Counted from the first letter of the stretch, positions 33,987 through 42,603 are shown. The stretch: DNA of 64,000 nucleotides from Runella rosea (GCF_003325355.1 NZ_CP030850.1:5387501-5451500); one strand, 5' to 3'. Made by a program: numbers and translations. Notes: generated by a model from the sequence alone, not told the origin.

Positions 33987-34796
33987 ATGAACAACACATT
34001 TGATATTCGCCGTTTTGGGTGGTATGCCCGCGTAGAATTCCGTGAAAATTGGAAAGCGTATGCGCTTTTTCCGCTTATTATTTTAGTGATACAATTGGTG
34101 GCTATTTATCAGTTATGTGGGCCTTTACGCGATTACGCTTACTATAAACAACTCACAGGATATATGTTGCGTCCATATCCGTCGCTCTTACTTTCGGCTG
34201 GTATAACACTCTGGTTAGTAGGTAGTTTTAGCTTTCGATACCTTGCTACTCCTCAGAAATCTTTGTTTGCACTTACCTTACCTGTTTCCGCATTTGAGCG
34301 TTTTTGCTTTGCATGGATTATTACGGTTCCTGTTAGCTTATTGTTGGTGTATTTATTTTGGCATTTCAGTTGGGGAATAGCAACTCCGATTATCAAAGTG
34401 ATATATCCAAAAGCATTTGTGGAATACAATAAATATTATGGCGTAGACATTTATAGCTCGGTTTTTATTTTTGTTTATACCGCAGCATTTATGCTTGGGG
34501 CAGTGGTTTTCGGACGATTTAGTTTACTTAAAACCTTGAGTTTCGTACTTGGAATAAGCGTGGTATTGTATTTTATAAAACTCAATTTACTACAGTTACT
34601 TATTCCCGATGCAACGAAAATGTTTTTTTCGCCAGCTCCTTATTGGGGTACTTTTTTAAATATTGAGACTGCTTCTGGGTTAAATCTTTCGCCCCGGTCC
34701 ACGATGCAACTTCCGTATTTTGTTTGGTGGGTATACTGTTTGCCGATGGTCTTGTGGGTAATTACGTTTTTGAAGCTCAAAGAAAAAGAAATCTAA
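33987..34796 (+). CDS. ABC-2-type membrane protein, second paralogue
   Basis: ATG 33987 is chosen because it aligns exactly with the start of the paralogue at 33166; an upstream in-frame ATG at 33909 would overlap that gene. The 269-residue protein has about six membrane segments and the same FALTLPVSAFERFCFAW motif. Identity to the first paralogue is very high over the first ~27 residues and at the C-terminal LKLKEKEI, and low between. It follows its paralogue by 5 bp and precedes the regulator gene by 5 bp, so it is translated as part of the same operon. Confidence 0.82.
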   Translation: MNNTFDIRRFGWYARVEFRENWKAYALFPLIILVIQLVAIYQLCGPLRDYAYYKQLTGYMLRPYPSLLLSAGITLWLVGSFSFRYLATPQKSLFALTLPVSAFERFCFAWIITVPVSLLLVYLFWHFSWGIATPIIKVIYPKAFVEYNKYYGVDIYSSVFIFVYTAAFMLGAVVFGRFSLLKTLSFVLGISVVLYFIKLNLLQLLIPDATKMFFSPAPYWGTFLNIETASGLNLSPRSTMQLPYFVWWVYCLPMVLWVITFLKLKEKEI

Positions 34797-34801
34797 GTAT
34801 C

Positions 34802-35164
34802 ATGAATTTTCATAATCAAACAGCCATCTATTTGCAAATCGCCGAGTACATTGGGGAGCAGATATTGGTTCAAAACTGGAAACCTGAGGATAAAGTGCCT
34901 TCAATCAGGGAGTTGGCGGTGCAGTTGGAGGTAAACCCCAATACTGTTCAGCGTACTTATGATTTCCTGCAAACCCGTGAAGTGATTTATACGAAGCGTG
35001 GACTTGGTTACTTCGTCACGCCAGCCGCCGAACAGAACTATTTGGATTGGCGACGAGAGACTTTTATTCAAAACGAATTGCCGATTTTTTTCAAGCAGAT
35101 GCGCTTGCTCAGAATGGATTTTGACGAACTCGAAAAAAGATACGAAGCTCTTTTGGCACAGTAA
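34802..35164 (+). CDS. GntR-family regulator, YtrA subfamily
   Basis: ATG 34802 follows the permease stop; the longer in-frame start at 34724 would overlap it. At 120 residues the protein is short, as expected for YtrA-type GntR regulators, which carry the winged helix domain (residues ~8-75: AIYLQIAEYIGEQI, VPSIRELAVQLEVNPNTVQRTY) and only a small helical dimerisation tail. Such regulators repress ABC export operons and respond to membrane or antibiotic stress in other phyla. Here the operator at 32415-32440 at the head of the operon is the obvious target. Confidence 0.92.
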   Translation: MNFHNQTAIYLQIAEYIGEQILVQNWKPEDKVPSIRELAVQLEVNPNTVQRTYDFLQTREVIYTKRGLGYFVTPAAEQNYLDWRRETFIQNELPIFFKQMRLLRMDFDELEKRYEALLAQ

Positions 35165-35181
35165 TCTAAAACGCTGAAAAC

Positions 35182-35838
35182 ATGAAACTTTCCAACGGAA
35201 TTCTCATCACTGCCCTCGTCGTTACGATTCTTTTACAGGTATTGCTTGCCTTTGGGTATGGTGAAGCGTATAAGCTTGAATTGCTGAATCAGTCTCGTAT
35301 TCAGCCCTTTGGAGCTAATTTTGCCAACAATTTTTTTACAACAATTGTGACAGACAGAGTTGCATTTACGCTCCAAAACCACCCAACGCAGCAGGGATAC
35401 AAAGTACGGTACAGCGACGAGGATGATATGAAGCTTATTGAATTCAGAGCGCAGAATGACACACTCTATATTACCAATCTGAAACGGACGATGAATGTGT
35501 CGTTTGACTTGTATTTTGTAAAAACTCCCAATCTTATTTGTCGAAACAGTTCTGTAGTAATGAAGTCTGTTACTGCTGATACGTTAGATATAATGATTCG
35601 ATCGCTAAGCTTTCTTTTTATGGAAGGATGCAACATACAGCAGCTTAAAGCAGAAGCACGTAACAAATCTAGCCTTATGATTAAAGCTAGATCAACAATC
35701 AGTAATCTGCACCTAACGTTGAAAGATGAAGCAAAACTTTTTGAAGAAGAATCTCGGATTAGCAATGTCAGCTACGGCGAAATTGGCGATAAAACGCATG
35801 TCAGCTTTAACGCAAGGCCTTTTAAATTACGGAAATAA
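35182..35838 (+). CDS. GIN-like beta-solenoid protein, first of a pair
   Basis: A 218-residue protein with one N-terminal membrane segment (~5-25, GILITALVVTILLQVLLAFGY) and a repetitive beta-rich body of short strands (SSLMIKARSTISNLHLTLKDEAKLF). It resembles GIN-domain (DUF2807-like) head-domain proteins, which form right-handed beta-helices. The domain match is judged by eye and is tentative. It is probably anchored in the inner membrane with the body in the periplasm. The gene follows the regulator by 17 bp and is the likely sixth component of the YtrA operon. A paralogue follows 28 bp downstream. Confidence 0.6.
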   Translation: MKLSNGILITALVVTILLQVLLAFGYGEAYKLELLNQSRIQPFGANFANNFFTTIVTDRVAFTLQNHPTQQGYKVRYSDEDDMKLIEFRAQNDTLYITNLKRTMNVSFDLYFVKTPNLICRNSSVVMKSVTADTLDIMIRSLSFLFMEGCNIQQLKAEARNKSSLMIKARSTISNLHLTLKDEAKLFEEESRISNVSYGEIGDKTHVSFNARPFKLRK

Positions 35839-35866
35839 AAATTGATTTTCCCTCACCTATTTTATC

Positions 35867-36538
35867 ATGAAATTATCAACTGTTCTGTTTATCGTTTTTT
35901 GCGCTGGCACGTTGCTTGTACAGGTATTGGTCAACTTGGGTTTCAAAAAAGGCTATGAGGAACACCTTTTGTTTGTCAAAAATCAGGTGTTTCCCATCAA
36001 CGATTTTCCTCTTGAAAACATCAAAGTTGTTATTGCTAAAGGTGTCCGTTTTACCCTGTATGTTACGCCAAATCAGCAAGGGTTCAAACAGGATGTTCGG
36101 CCTGAGGGGATTACTTTTAAAGCCCAAGGGGATACACTTTTTATTTCTTCAAAAGATGGGAAACACTATGATCGAAACCATTTTGAAACCTACTTTCACG
36201 GTGTTCCAACCCTTATTCTTTTGAATGCCAACACAAATATTATTGTCAATACTGAGGAAGAGTTAAACACCCGTATTGAAAAAAACAGTCAGCTTTTGAT
36301 AGAACAAAGCAGTTTTAGAAAAATCAATGCCGAAGTGAGGGATAAGTCTACGCTGAGTTTTAAGGCTGATGCAACGGTAGATTTATTAGAAGTGAAGCTA
36401 AAAGACAGCGCTTCATTGAGCGACCATGATGCTAACATTACCAAGATTATTCCAATCTACATTTCCGATAAAGCATCCTTGTCTCTTTCTGGAAAAGCGC
36501 TAAGAACTCTCCATTCTCTTCCACCCAACGCCTTCTGA
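35867..36538 (+). CDS. GIN-like beta-solenoid protein, second of a pair
   Basis: A 223-residue paralogue of the preceding protein. It shares the N-terminal MKLSxxLxI membrane anchor, the VRFTLYVTPNQQGFK segment (compare VAFTLQNHPTQQGYK), the FKAQGDTLFIS strand and the repetitive beta tail (SQLLIEQSSFRKINAEVRDKS). The pairing suggests duplication, like that of the two permeases upstream. The stop codon abuts a CACGCAAAGGC repeat half-site. The function is unknown; a sensor or cell-envelope role with the transporter is inference. Confidence 0.6.
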   Translation: MKLSTVLFIVFCAGTLLVQVLVNLGFKKGYEEHLLFVKNQVFPINDFPLENIKVVIAKGVRFTLYVTPNQQGFKQDVRPEGITFKAQGDTLFISSKDGKHYDRNHFETYFHGVPTLILLNANTNIIVNTEEELNTRIEKNSQLLIEQSSFRKINAEVRDKSTLSFKADATVDLLEVKLKDSASLSDHDANITKIIPIYISDKASLSLSGKALRTLHSLPPNAF

Positions 36539-36647
36539 TTCACGCAAAGGCACAGGTGCGCAAATAACTCATTGCGTCTTTATGTAATTACTATATAATT
36601 TCATGAAAAATTAGTACATTTCCTTCAAACTAAACCCTTTGACGGAA

Positions 36648-38291
36648 ATGACCTTCGATTACATCATCATCGGTGCGGGCTCGGCGGGATGCGTGCTGGC
36701 CAATCGCCTTTCCGAAGACCCCGACAATCATGTATTGTTGTTGGAAGCGGGCGGGCCCGACAAAAAAATGGAAATCCATATTCCAGCAGCCTACTCCAAA
36801 CTCAACCGCACCGAAGTGGATTGGGGCTTTGAAACAGAACCACAACCGCAGGTGTTGAATCGTAAGATGTACCTTCCAAGGGGCAAGACATTAGGAGGAA
36901 GCAGTTCTACCAATGCCATGGCCTACGTGCGCGGCAACCGCGCTGATTATGACGAATGGGCGGCGTTGGGGAACCAAGGTTGGGACTATGACTCGGTGTT
37001 GCCTTATTTTAAAAAATCAGAGCATAACGAACAGATTGATAATCAATATCATGGCAAAGGTGGCCCGCTCAATGTGACCTACGCGCAGGTGTATCGTACG
37101 CCCGTAGCCGATGCGTTTGTGAAAGCATGTGTTGAAAAAGGTATTCCCGAAAACAACGATTACAATGGGGCGGAGCAGACGGGGGCAGGACTGTTTCAAT
37201 TTACCATCAAAAATCAAAAACGTTGTAGTACAGCCGTGGCTTTTTTACGACCAATTTTGCACCGTCCTAACTTGAAAATCATTACGAAAGCGCATACCCA
37301 GCGGATTTTGATTGAAAACGACCGTGCTGTAGGGGTTGAATTTAGTACCGCCAAAAATACGACCGAAAAAGCCTATGCCGATAAAGAGGTTATACTCTCG
37401 GCGGGGGCCTTTCAGTCGCCCCAACTGTTGATGCTTTCTGGAATAGGCGAAAGCGAAGCCTTGAAGCGCCACGGGATTGAAGTGAAAAAGAACCTGCCAG
37501 GCGTAGGCAAGAACCTTCAAGATCATTTGTTTACGGGCGTAAGTGCGTTTTCGACCGTTCCAACTGCCAACGATGCCCTCAAATCCCTGAATCAAATCAA
37601 AGGTTTAATCAACTATTTGTTGTTTAAAAAGGGCCCTTTTACCATTAGTCCACTCGAAGCCAATGCATTTTTAAAAATAACTGATGGGCCCGATCCAGTT
37701 GACATGCAACTTCATTTTGCCCCCGTCCACTTTGGAAACGACGGAAAAGCGGATTTTTATAACCCCGATACGTTTCCGCACGTAAGCGGCTATACGGTGT
37801 TGCCAACGCTTTTAAAACCCAAAAGTGTAGGATACGTAGGGCTTCGTTCGGCCAATCCACTTGATGCACCGCTCATTGATCCTCGGTTTTTGACCGCTGA
37901 AGAAGACTTGCTTACGCTGTTGAAAGGAACCAAAAAAGCGTTGGAAATCATGGAAGCAACGGCCTTTGCCTCGTGCCGGAAGGAAATAAGTCTGCCGCTT
38001 CATCGGGGTTCAGATGAAGAGTTGGTATTGCACATCAAAACCGTTTTGGAAACAGTATACCATCCTGTAGGAACCTGTAAAATGGGTACGGATGAAATGG
38101 CCGTGGTAGACCCTCAGTTGCGGGTCAAAGGAATTGAAGGGCTTCGCGTAGCTGATGCGTCTATTATGCCGCGTATCATTGCGGGAAATACCAACGCGAC
38201 ATGCATCATGATTGGGGAAAAAGCCGCTGATATGATTTTGGGAACAAATCCCGTGAAAAGACGAACAATTATGGGTGAATTGAGGGATTAA
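36648..38291 (+). CDS. GMC-family FAD-dependent oxidoreductase (choline dehydrogenase-like)
   Basis: ATG 36648 is preferred to the in-frame TTG at 36639. The 547-residue flavoprotein begins with the FAD-binding dinucleotide motif GAGSAGCVLANRLSE and has the two GMC signatures: PRGKTLGGSSSTNAMAYVRG (residues ~79-98) and GAFQSPQLLMLSGIG (~255-269). The C-terminal catalytic His sits in TVYHPVGTCKMG and the closing ADASIMP...GNTNATCIMIGEKAAD is typical. It oxidises an alcohol or sugar alcohol; choline dehydrogenase is the closest named relative but the substrate is not fixed by sequence. It stands alone, ending at a perfect bidirectional terminator. Confidence 0.92.
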   Translation: MTFDYIIIGAGSAGCVLANRLSEDPDNHVLLLEAGGPDKKMEIHIPAAYSKLNRTEVDWGFETEPQPQVLNRKMYLPRGKTLGGSSSTNAMAYVRGNRADYDEWAALGNQGWDYDSVLPYFKKSEHNEQIDNQYHGKGGPLNVTYAQVYRTPVADAFVKACVEKGIPENNDYNGAEQTGAGLFQFTIKNQKRCSTAVAFLRPILHRPNLKIITKAHTQRILIENDRAVGVEFSTAKNTTEKAYADKEVILSAGAFQSPQLLMLSGIGESEALKRHGIEVKKNLPGVGKNLQDHLFTGVSAFSTVPTANDALKSLNQIKGLINYLLFKKGPFTISPLEANAFLKITDGPDPVDMQLHFAPVHFGNDGKADFYNPDTFPHVSGYTVLPTLLKPKSVGYVGLRSANPLDAPLIDPRFLTAEEDLLTLLKGTKKALEIMEATAFASCRKEISLPLHRGSDEELVLHIKTVLETVYHPVGTCKMGTDEMAVVDPQLRVKGIEGLRVADASIMPRIIAGNTNATCIMIGEKAADMILGTNPVKRRTIMGELRD

Positions 38292-38330
38292 GGTAAAAAA
38301 AACAAGGGCATATTCCTGAGTTATTTTAAA

Positions 38331-38371
38331 CTAAAAACCGCAAAAGTGCCTAGCACTTTTGCGGTTTTTAG
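38331..38371. terminator. Bidirectional terminator between the GMC gene and leuA
   Basis: CTAAAAACCGCAAAAGTGC (38331-38349) and GCACTTTTGCGGTTTTTAG (38353-38371) are perfect 19-bp inverted repeats with a 3-nt loop. A and T tracts in the stem serve both convergent genes. Confidence 0.9.
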
Positions 38372-38397
38372 TTTTGTATTTCTCGGCTAAAAGTAGA

Positions 38398-39552
38398 CTA
38401 TGCTACAACTGCCTCGCGAGCCAATTCAACCAAGTCTTTATCGTTTACTTCTTTTTTGATGTCTGCTACATCAAGGAATCGCTTGTAAAGCTCGTCCAAT
38501 ACGGGTTTCTCAAAGACAAAGCCCAACAATTCCAAACGGTGCTTGAGGGCGTGGCGGCCGCTGCGAGCGGTCAACACAATCATGGATTTGTCGACACCGA
38601 CGTCGGTGGGGCTCATGATTTCGTAGTTGAGCGTATGTTTGAGGAATCCATCTTGGTGAATACCCGATGAGTGCGCAAACGCATTACGACCTACGATTGC
38701 TTTGTTTGCCTGCACGGGCATCCGCATCATTTTGGATACCATTTGGCTGGTAGGGTACAGCAATTGGGTGTTGATGCCTGTTTCGTAGCCCAATTCTTTG
38801 TGCACTCTAAGCGCCATCACCACTTCTTCGAGTGAAGTGTTGCCGGCACGTTCACCGATACCGTTCATGGTTACTTCTACCTGACGAGCACCGTTCATTA
38901 TACCAGCGAGGGTATTGGCGGTTGCCAAACCAAGGTCATTGTGGCAATGAATAGAGATGGTAGCCTGGTGGGCGTTGGATGCGTGCTCAAAAATATATTT
39001 GATGCGTTCACCGTATTGGTGAGGCAGACAATACCCCGTTGTGTCAGGAATATTGACCACCGTAGCGCCCGCTTTGATGACCGATTCTACCAGATGAGCC
39101 AAAAATGCTAAATCAGCGCGGCCTGCATCTTCGCAGTAGAATTCTACATCTTCTACGTAGCTCTTGGCGTGCTTTACGGCGGCAATTGCCTGCTCTACGA
39201 TTTTTTCGCGGGTACTGTTAAATTTATGTTGAATGTGAATATCCGACGAGCCGAGTCCCGTGTGGATACGTTTGTACTTTGCGTAGGCGAGTGCTTCCCC
39301 GGCGGCATCAATATCACCTTTTACGGCGCGGGATAGGGCACAAATAACGGGTCCGCGAACGGCCTTTGAAATTTCTACGACTGAGCGAAAATCACCGGGG
39401 CTCGAAATCGGAAAACCCGCTTCGATTACGTCAACACCCAGCTTTTCGAGTTCCTTGGCGACAACAATCTTTTCATCGGTAGTCAATTGGCAACCCGGCA
39501 CTTGCTCGCCGTCGCGCAATGTAGTGTCGAAAATTTGAACTCTCTGGCTCAT
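38398..39552 (-). CDS. leuA: 2-isopropylmalate synthase (short form)
   Basis: A 384-residue enzyme of the HMG-CoA-lyase-like family that condenses acetyl-CoA and 2-oxoisovalerate in the first committed step of leucine synthesis. The N-terminal [17 protein letters not shown] motif, [12 protein letters not shown], the metal-binding HCHNDLGLA (His-x-His) and GIGERAGN are all present, and [11 protein letters not shown] marks the second subdomain. The ~130-residue C-terminal allosteric domain that gives leucine feedback inhibition in ~510-aa LeuA is absent. Homocitrate or citramalate synthase activity cannot be fully excluded, but the upstream leader points to branched-chain amino-acid control. 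The gene is alone, without leuBCD. Confidence 0.88.
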   Translation of the reverse strand: MSQRVQIFDTTLRDGEQVPGCQLTTDEKIVVAKELEKLGVDVIEAGFPISSPGDFRSVVEISKAVRGPVICALSRAVKGDIDAAGEALAYAKYKRIHTGLGSSDIHIQHKFNSTREKIVEQAIAAVKHAKSYVEDVEFYCEDAGRADLAFLAHLVESVIKAGATVVNIPDTTGYCLPHQYGERIKYIFEHASNAHQATISIHCHNDLGLATANTLAGIMNGARQVEVTMNGIGERAGNTSLEEVVMALRVHKELGYETGINTQLLYPTSQMVSKMMRMPVQANKAIVGRNAFAHSSGIHQDGFLKHTLNYEIMSPTDVGVDKSMIVLTARSGRHALKHRLELLGFVFEKPVLDELYKRFLDVADIKKEVNDKDLVELAREAVVA

Positions 39553-39624
39553 TGTTAGTAAAGAGGGATTGATTATTGAGTTGTACTTTTGGGTTAAACT
39601 TCGCCAAAATTAATGTAATTTCAT

Positions 39625-39654
39625 AAAAAACCCTTTCTCCTCCGAGAAAGGGTT
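39625..39654 (-). terminator. Attenuator terminator of the leuA leader
   Basis: On the minus strand AACCCTTTCTC (39654-39644) pairs perfectly with GAGAAAGGGTT (39639-39629) around GGAG and is followed by TTTT. It sits about 75 nt before the leuA start and ~25 nt after the leader-peptide stop. The segment GAGAAGGGG (39679-39671), just at the leader stop, can pair with CCCTTTCTC (39652-39644) instead, forming an antiterminator. Confidence 0.8.
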
Positions 39655-39677
39655 CGTATTTCACAAAATCCCCCTTC

Positions 39678-39734
39678 TCACACCGTTTTGGTGAGTGTAA
39701 GTCGGTTGAGTGAAATTGTATATTTTATAATCAT
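39678..39734 (-). CDS. leuA leader peptide (18 aa, attenuation)
   Basis: On the minus strand ATG 39734 to TGA 39678 encodes MIIKYTISLNRLTLTKTV. Seven of 18 residues are branched-chain (three Ile, three Leu, one Val) and four are Thr, the Ile precursor. The codons CTC ACC near its end form the left arm of a pause hairpin with GGTGTGAG, which spans the stop. It begins about 33 nt after the predicted transcription start and lies between the leuA promoter and the attenuator terminator. Starved ribosomes stalling at Ile/Leu codons would favour the antiterminator; full translation would favour the terminator. Confidence 0.72.
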   Translation of the reverse strand: MIIKYTISLNRLTLTKTV

Positions 39735-39773
39735 TTTGTGTTGCGAATTTTCGCTGAACGCGTATTTCTTCTA

Positions 39774-39803
39774 CAAAAGTAGCGGAATAATTTTTTCATG
39801 CAA
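39774..39803 (-). promoter_or_regulatory. leuA promoter
   Basis: On the minus strand TTG (39803-39801), 19-bp spacer, TACTTTTG (39781-39774): an exact match to the Bacteroidota consensus and identical in -7 and spacing to the tRNA-Leu promoter. Start expected near 39767. Confidence 0.82.
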
Positions 39804-39892
39804 AAAGTTTTTGAAAAAAATCTCCACCTGATTTACGGAAAAAAATACCCAGAAGTACTGTTTTACTTTTCGATAGATTTATGATAAATAAT

Positions 39893-39900
39893 TAGCTTTG
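39893..39900 (+). promoter_or_regulatory. Possible -7 element of the GDPD gene
   Basis: TAGCTTTG matches TAnnTTTG 23 bp before the ATG at 39923, but no TTG is seen at the -33 distance. The leader would be very short. Confidence 0.4.
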
Positions 39901-39922
39901 CAGAGCACATGAAAAAAATCAG

Positions 39923-40810
39923 ATGAAAATTCATTTTTTGGGAATCCTTTATTTTGTGTTATGTATGCAAACTTCTTTTGCCCAAACAGCTGATTTTAAT
40001 TGGCAAGGCCACCGTGGTAGTCGTGGACTGATGCCCGAAAATACCATTCCTGCGTTTTTGAAAGCCCTTGATTTGAAGGTGAATACGCTTGAGTTAGACG
40101 TCGTTATCTCCAAAGACCGCCAAGTAGTGGTTTCGCATGATCCGTACTTTCACCCCGATTTTTCCATTGAGCCCAACGGAAAACCTGTATCGAAAGGGGA
40201 GAAAATAAGTCTGTACGAGCTGAGTTATGATGAGATAAAACGGTACGATGTGGGAAGCAACGGCAATCCGAATTTTCCGCAACAAACGAAGCTGAAAGTG
40301 TACAAACCACTTCTGCGCGAGATGATAGAGGCCGTCGAAACCTACCGAATCAAAAATAATCTACCGTTGTTTTGGTATAATATTGAAATCAAAAGCGAAG
40401 AGAAAGAATACGATAAATCGCAGCCTCAACCAGCTGTTTTTTCGGATTTAGTGTACAATGAAATCAGTAAATTGTTGCCCGCTGATAGAGTTGTTCTGCA
40501 AAGTTTTGATTTCAATGTATTGAAACATTGGAAGAAACAAATTGACGCGGGAGTTTATCAAAAAGTGACTTTGGCCGCTTTGGTGAGCAATTTGAGGGGA
40601 ATTGAAAAGAATTTGGAGGATTTGGGCTTTATACCTGATGTATACAGTCCTTATTTTCAATTATTAAATAAAGAAAAAGTGCAGCAACTTCATACACTTG
40701 GCATGAAGGTAATTCCCTGGACCGTGAATACAACCGAAGAAATGAAGCGGATAAAAACCATGGGAGTGGATGGGATTATTACGGATTATCCAGACCGGAT
40801 TCCTCACTGA
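39923..40810 (+). CDS. Glycerophosphodiester phosphodiesterase (GDPD)
   Basis: A 295-residue secreted phosphodiesterase with a signal peptide ending SFAQ (~residue 21). The GDPD barrel motifs are visible: HRGSRGLMPENT with the catalytic His/Arg and metal Glu (~residues 30-41), LELDVVISKD (Glu and Asp ligands) and VVSHDP with the second catalytic His (~70-75). Later IEIKSEE, VVLQSFD and the closing GVDGIITDYPDRI are typical. It hydrolyses glycerophosphodiesters, the deacylated phospholipids, to glycerol 3-phosphate and an alcohol in the periplasm. The gene diverges from leuA. Confidence 0.92.
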   Translation: MKIHFLGILYFVLCMQTSFAQTADFNWQGHRGSRGLMPENTIPAFLKALDLKVNTLELDVVISKDRQVVVSHDPYFHPDFSIEPNGKPVSKGEKISLYELSYDEIKRYDVGSNGNPNFPQQTKLKVYKPLLREMIEAVETYRIKNNLPLFWYNIEIKSEEKEYDKSQPQPAVFSDLVYNEISKLLPADRVVLQSFDFNVLKHWKKQIDAGVYQKVTLAALVSNLRGIEKNLEDLGFIPDVYSPYFQLLNKEKVQQLHTLGMKVIPWTVNTTEEMKRIKTMGVDGIITDYPDRIPH

Positions 40811-40900
40811 TGAACGGGGTATATTTATAGGGTGAGTTACTGAAAAAGTAATTCATTCAGTTCTTTTCTTTATGTTTGACACAACAAATCAGATTGTTAC

Positions 40901-42430
40901 GTGCCACTTCTTAACGATATACTCCTTTTTTTTATGAAACGCCGTGCCGAACGCATCGAGCATTTCAAAGCACATCCTATTGAAGTCCAACATCAGGTTT
41001 TTCATGAACTGATTGAAGCGGCGCGTTACACAGACTGGGGGATTAAATACCGTTACGACAGTATTCAAAACATCAAACAGTACCAGGAGCGGGTTCCGAT
41101 TTCGACGTATGAGGATTTTTATCCGTCTATTGAGCGTGTGCTGCGCGGCGAACAGAACGTGCTTTGGCCGTCGGATGTAGAGTGGTTTTCCAAATCATCG
41201 GGCACAACCAATTCACGGAGTAAATATTTGCCCATTACGCCTGAGTCGTTGGAAGACTGCCACTACCGTGGAGGCAAAGATGTGATGACCCTGTATGCCC
41301 AAAATCGCCCCAATTCCCTCGTATTTGAAGGAAAGGGACTTTCTATTGGGGGAAGCTTACACGCTAATCCGTTCCACGAAGAAGGCGGTATGGTGGGGGA
41401 TGTGTCGGCGGTGATTATGCGCAATCTGCCCACGTGGGCAGAATACCTGCGCACGCCACCCATTGAAGTGGCATTGATGGATAAATGGGAGGAAAAACTG
41501 GTAAAAATGGCAGACCTCTGTGCGCAAGAAAACGTAACCAGTATATTGGGCGTTCCTACTTGGACGATTGTACTGCTAGACCGGATTATGGAAGAGCGGG
41601 GCGCAAAAAACATGTTAGAGATTTGGCCCAATTTTGAGGTTTTTATCCACGGAGCAGTTGCCTTTCAGCCGTATCGGGAGTTGTTTATGAAGAAATATTT
41701 CCCGAGCGACAAGGTGACGTATATGGAAACCTACAATGCGTCTGAAGGTTTTTTTGCGCTTCAGGATGACTTGGCCCACCCGGGCGAAATGCTGCTGATG
41801 CTTGATTACGGGATTTTTTATGAATTTGTACCCGTAGAGGAGTGGGATAAACCGCATCCGCGTGCGTTGACCCTCGAAGAAGTAGAATTAGATAAAAACT
41901 ACGCTTTGATTATCTCTACCAACAGTGGACTGTGGCGGTATCAGATTGGCGACACCATTAAATTTACCTCCAAAAGCCCGTTCAGAATCAAAATAAGCGG
42001 TCGTACCAAGCATTTTATCAACGCCTTTGGGGAAGAACTCATCATCGAAAATGCAGATTCGGCTATCACGTACGCTTGTGAGCAAACGGGAGCTGTCATC
42101 AACGATTATACCGCTGGACCCGTCTATATGAACGACGGCACGAAAGGGCGTCATGAGTGGATTATCGAATTCAGCCGGATGCCTTCCAACTGGGAGGAAT
42201 TTTGTGCATTGCTGGATTCTCGTCTGCGTGAGTCAAATTCGGATTATGATGCCAAACGCTATATGGATTTGGCGTTATTGACACCTTTGGTTCACAGCGT
42301 ACCTTCAGGAACGTTCTATCAATGGATGGGAAAACGCGGTAAATTGGGCGGTCAAAACAAAGTGCCGCGCCTGAGTAACTCTCGCGAATACCTCGAAGGG
42401 ATTCTGGAAATGATTTATGAAACTCCGTAG
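40901..42430 (+). CDS. GH3 auxin-responsive-promoter family acyl-adenylating protein
   Basis: A 509-residue member of the bacterial GH3 family. GTG 40901 is taken as the start because family proteins begin with a MPxLNxxLxxxMKKR-like helix, and the next in-frame Met is 11 residues in. Recognisable blocks are WFSKSSGTTNSRSKYLPIT (the ANL phosphate-binding loop), GVPTWTIVLLDRI, YNASEGFFALQDD and YQIGDTIKF with KISGRTKHFINAFGEEL. Plant GH3 enzymes conjugate acyl acids to amino acids through an acyl-adenylate. Bacterial members are little studied, so only adenylate-forming amide or thioester synthesis can be suggested. It appears monocistronic. Confidence 0.85.
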   Translation: MPLLNDILLFFMKRRAERIEHFKAHPIEVQHQVFHELIEAARYTDWGIKYRYDSIQNIKQYQERVPISTYEDFYPSIERVLRGEQNVLWPSDVEWFSKSSGTTNSRSKYLPITPESLEDCHYRGGKDVMTLYAQNRPNSLVFEGKGLSIGGSLHANPFHEEGGMVGDVSAVIMRNLPTWAEYLRTPPIEVALMDKWEEKLVKMADLCAQENVTSILGVPTWTIVLLDRIMEERGAKNMLEIWPNFEVFIHGAVAFQPYRELFMKKYFPSDKVTYMETYNASEGFFALQDDLAHPGEMLLMLDYGIFYEFVPVEEWDKPHPRALTLEEVELDKNYALIISTNSGLWRYQIGDTIKFTSKSPFRIKISGRTKHFINAFGEELIIENADSAITYACEQTGAVINDYTAGPVYMNDGTKGRHEWIIEFSRMPSNWEEFCALLDSRLRESNSDYDAKRYMDLALLTPLVHSVPSGTFYQWMGKRGKLGGQNKVPRLSNSREYLEGILEMIYETP

Positions 42431-42595
42431 GGGTGGCCTTGCCTCCGCCCTACGTACGCTAACACATTATTTCAAACCGAAAAATGTAAAATTAAAATAA
42501 GGGGTAGGGGGGCGCTCGCCGTCCAGTACAGAAACAAAAAAAGGCATAGCTGAAACGAAAAATAACCGCTTATGTAAATGTTTCAACAAAACGCT

Positions 42596-42603
42596 TAGAT
42601 TTG
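42596..42603 (+). promoter_or_regulatory. Possible -7 element of the lemA gene
   Basis: TAGATTTG is an exact TAnnTTTG match 40 bp before the start at 42644; a correctly spaced TTG is not evident. The preceding 165 bp (42431-42595) show nothing else of note. Confidence 0.4.

Noticed and set aside
39473-39664. 63-codon minus-strand frame overlapping the leuA start
   Set aside because: It crosses the attenuator terminator and runs into leuA out of frame; the 18-codon ORF at 39678-39734 is the credible leader peptide.
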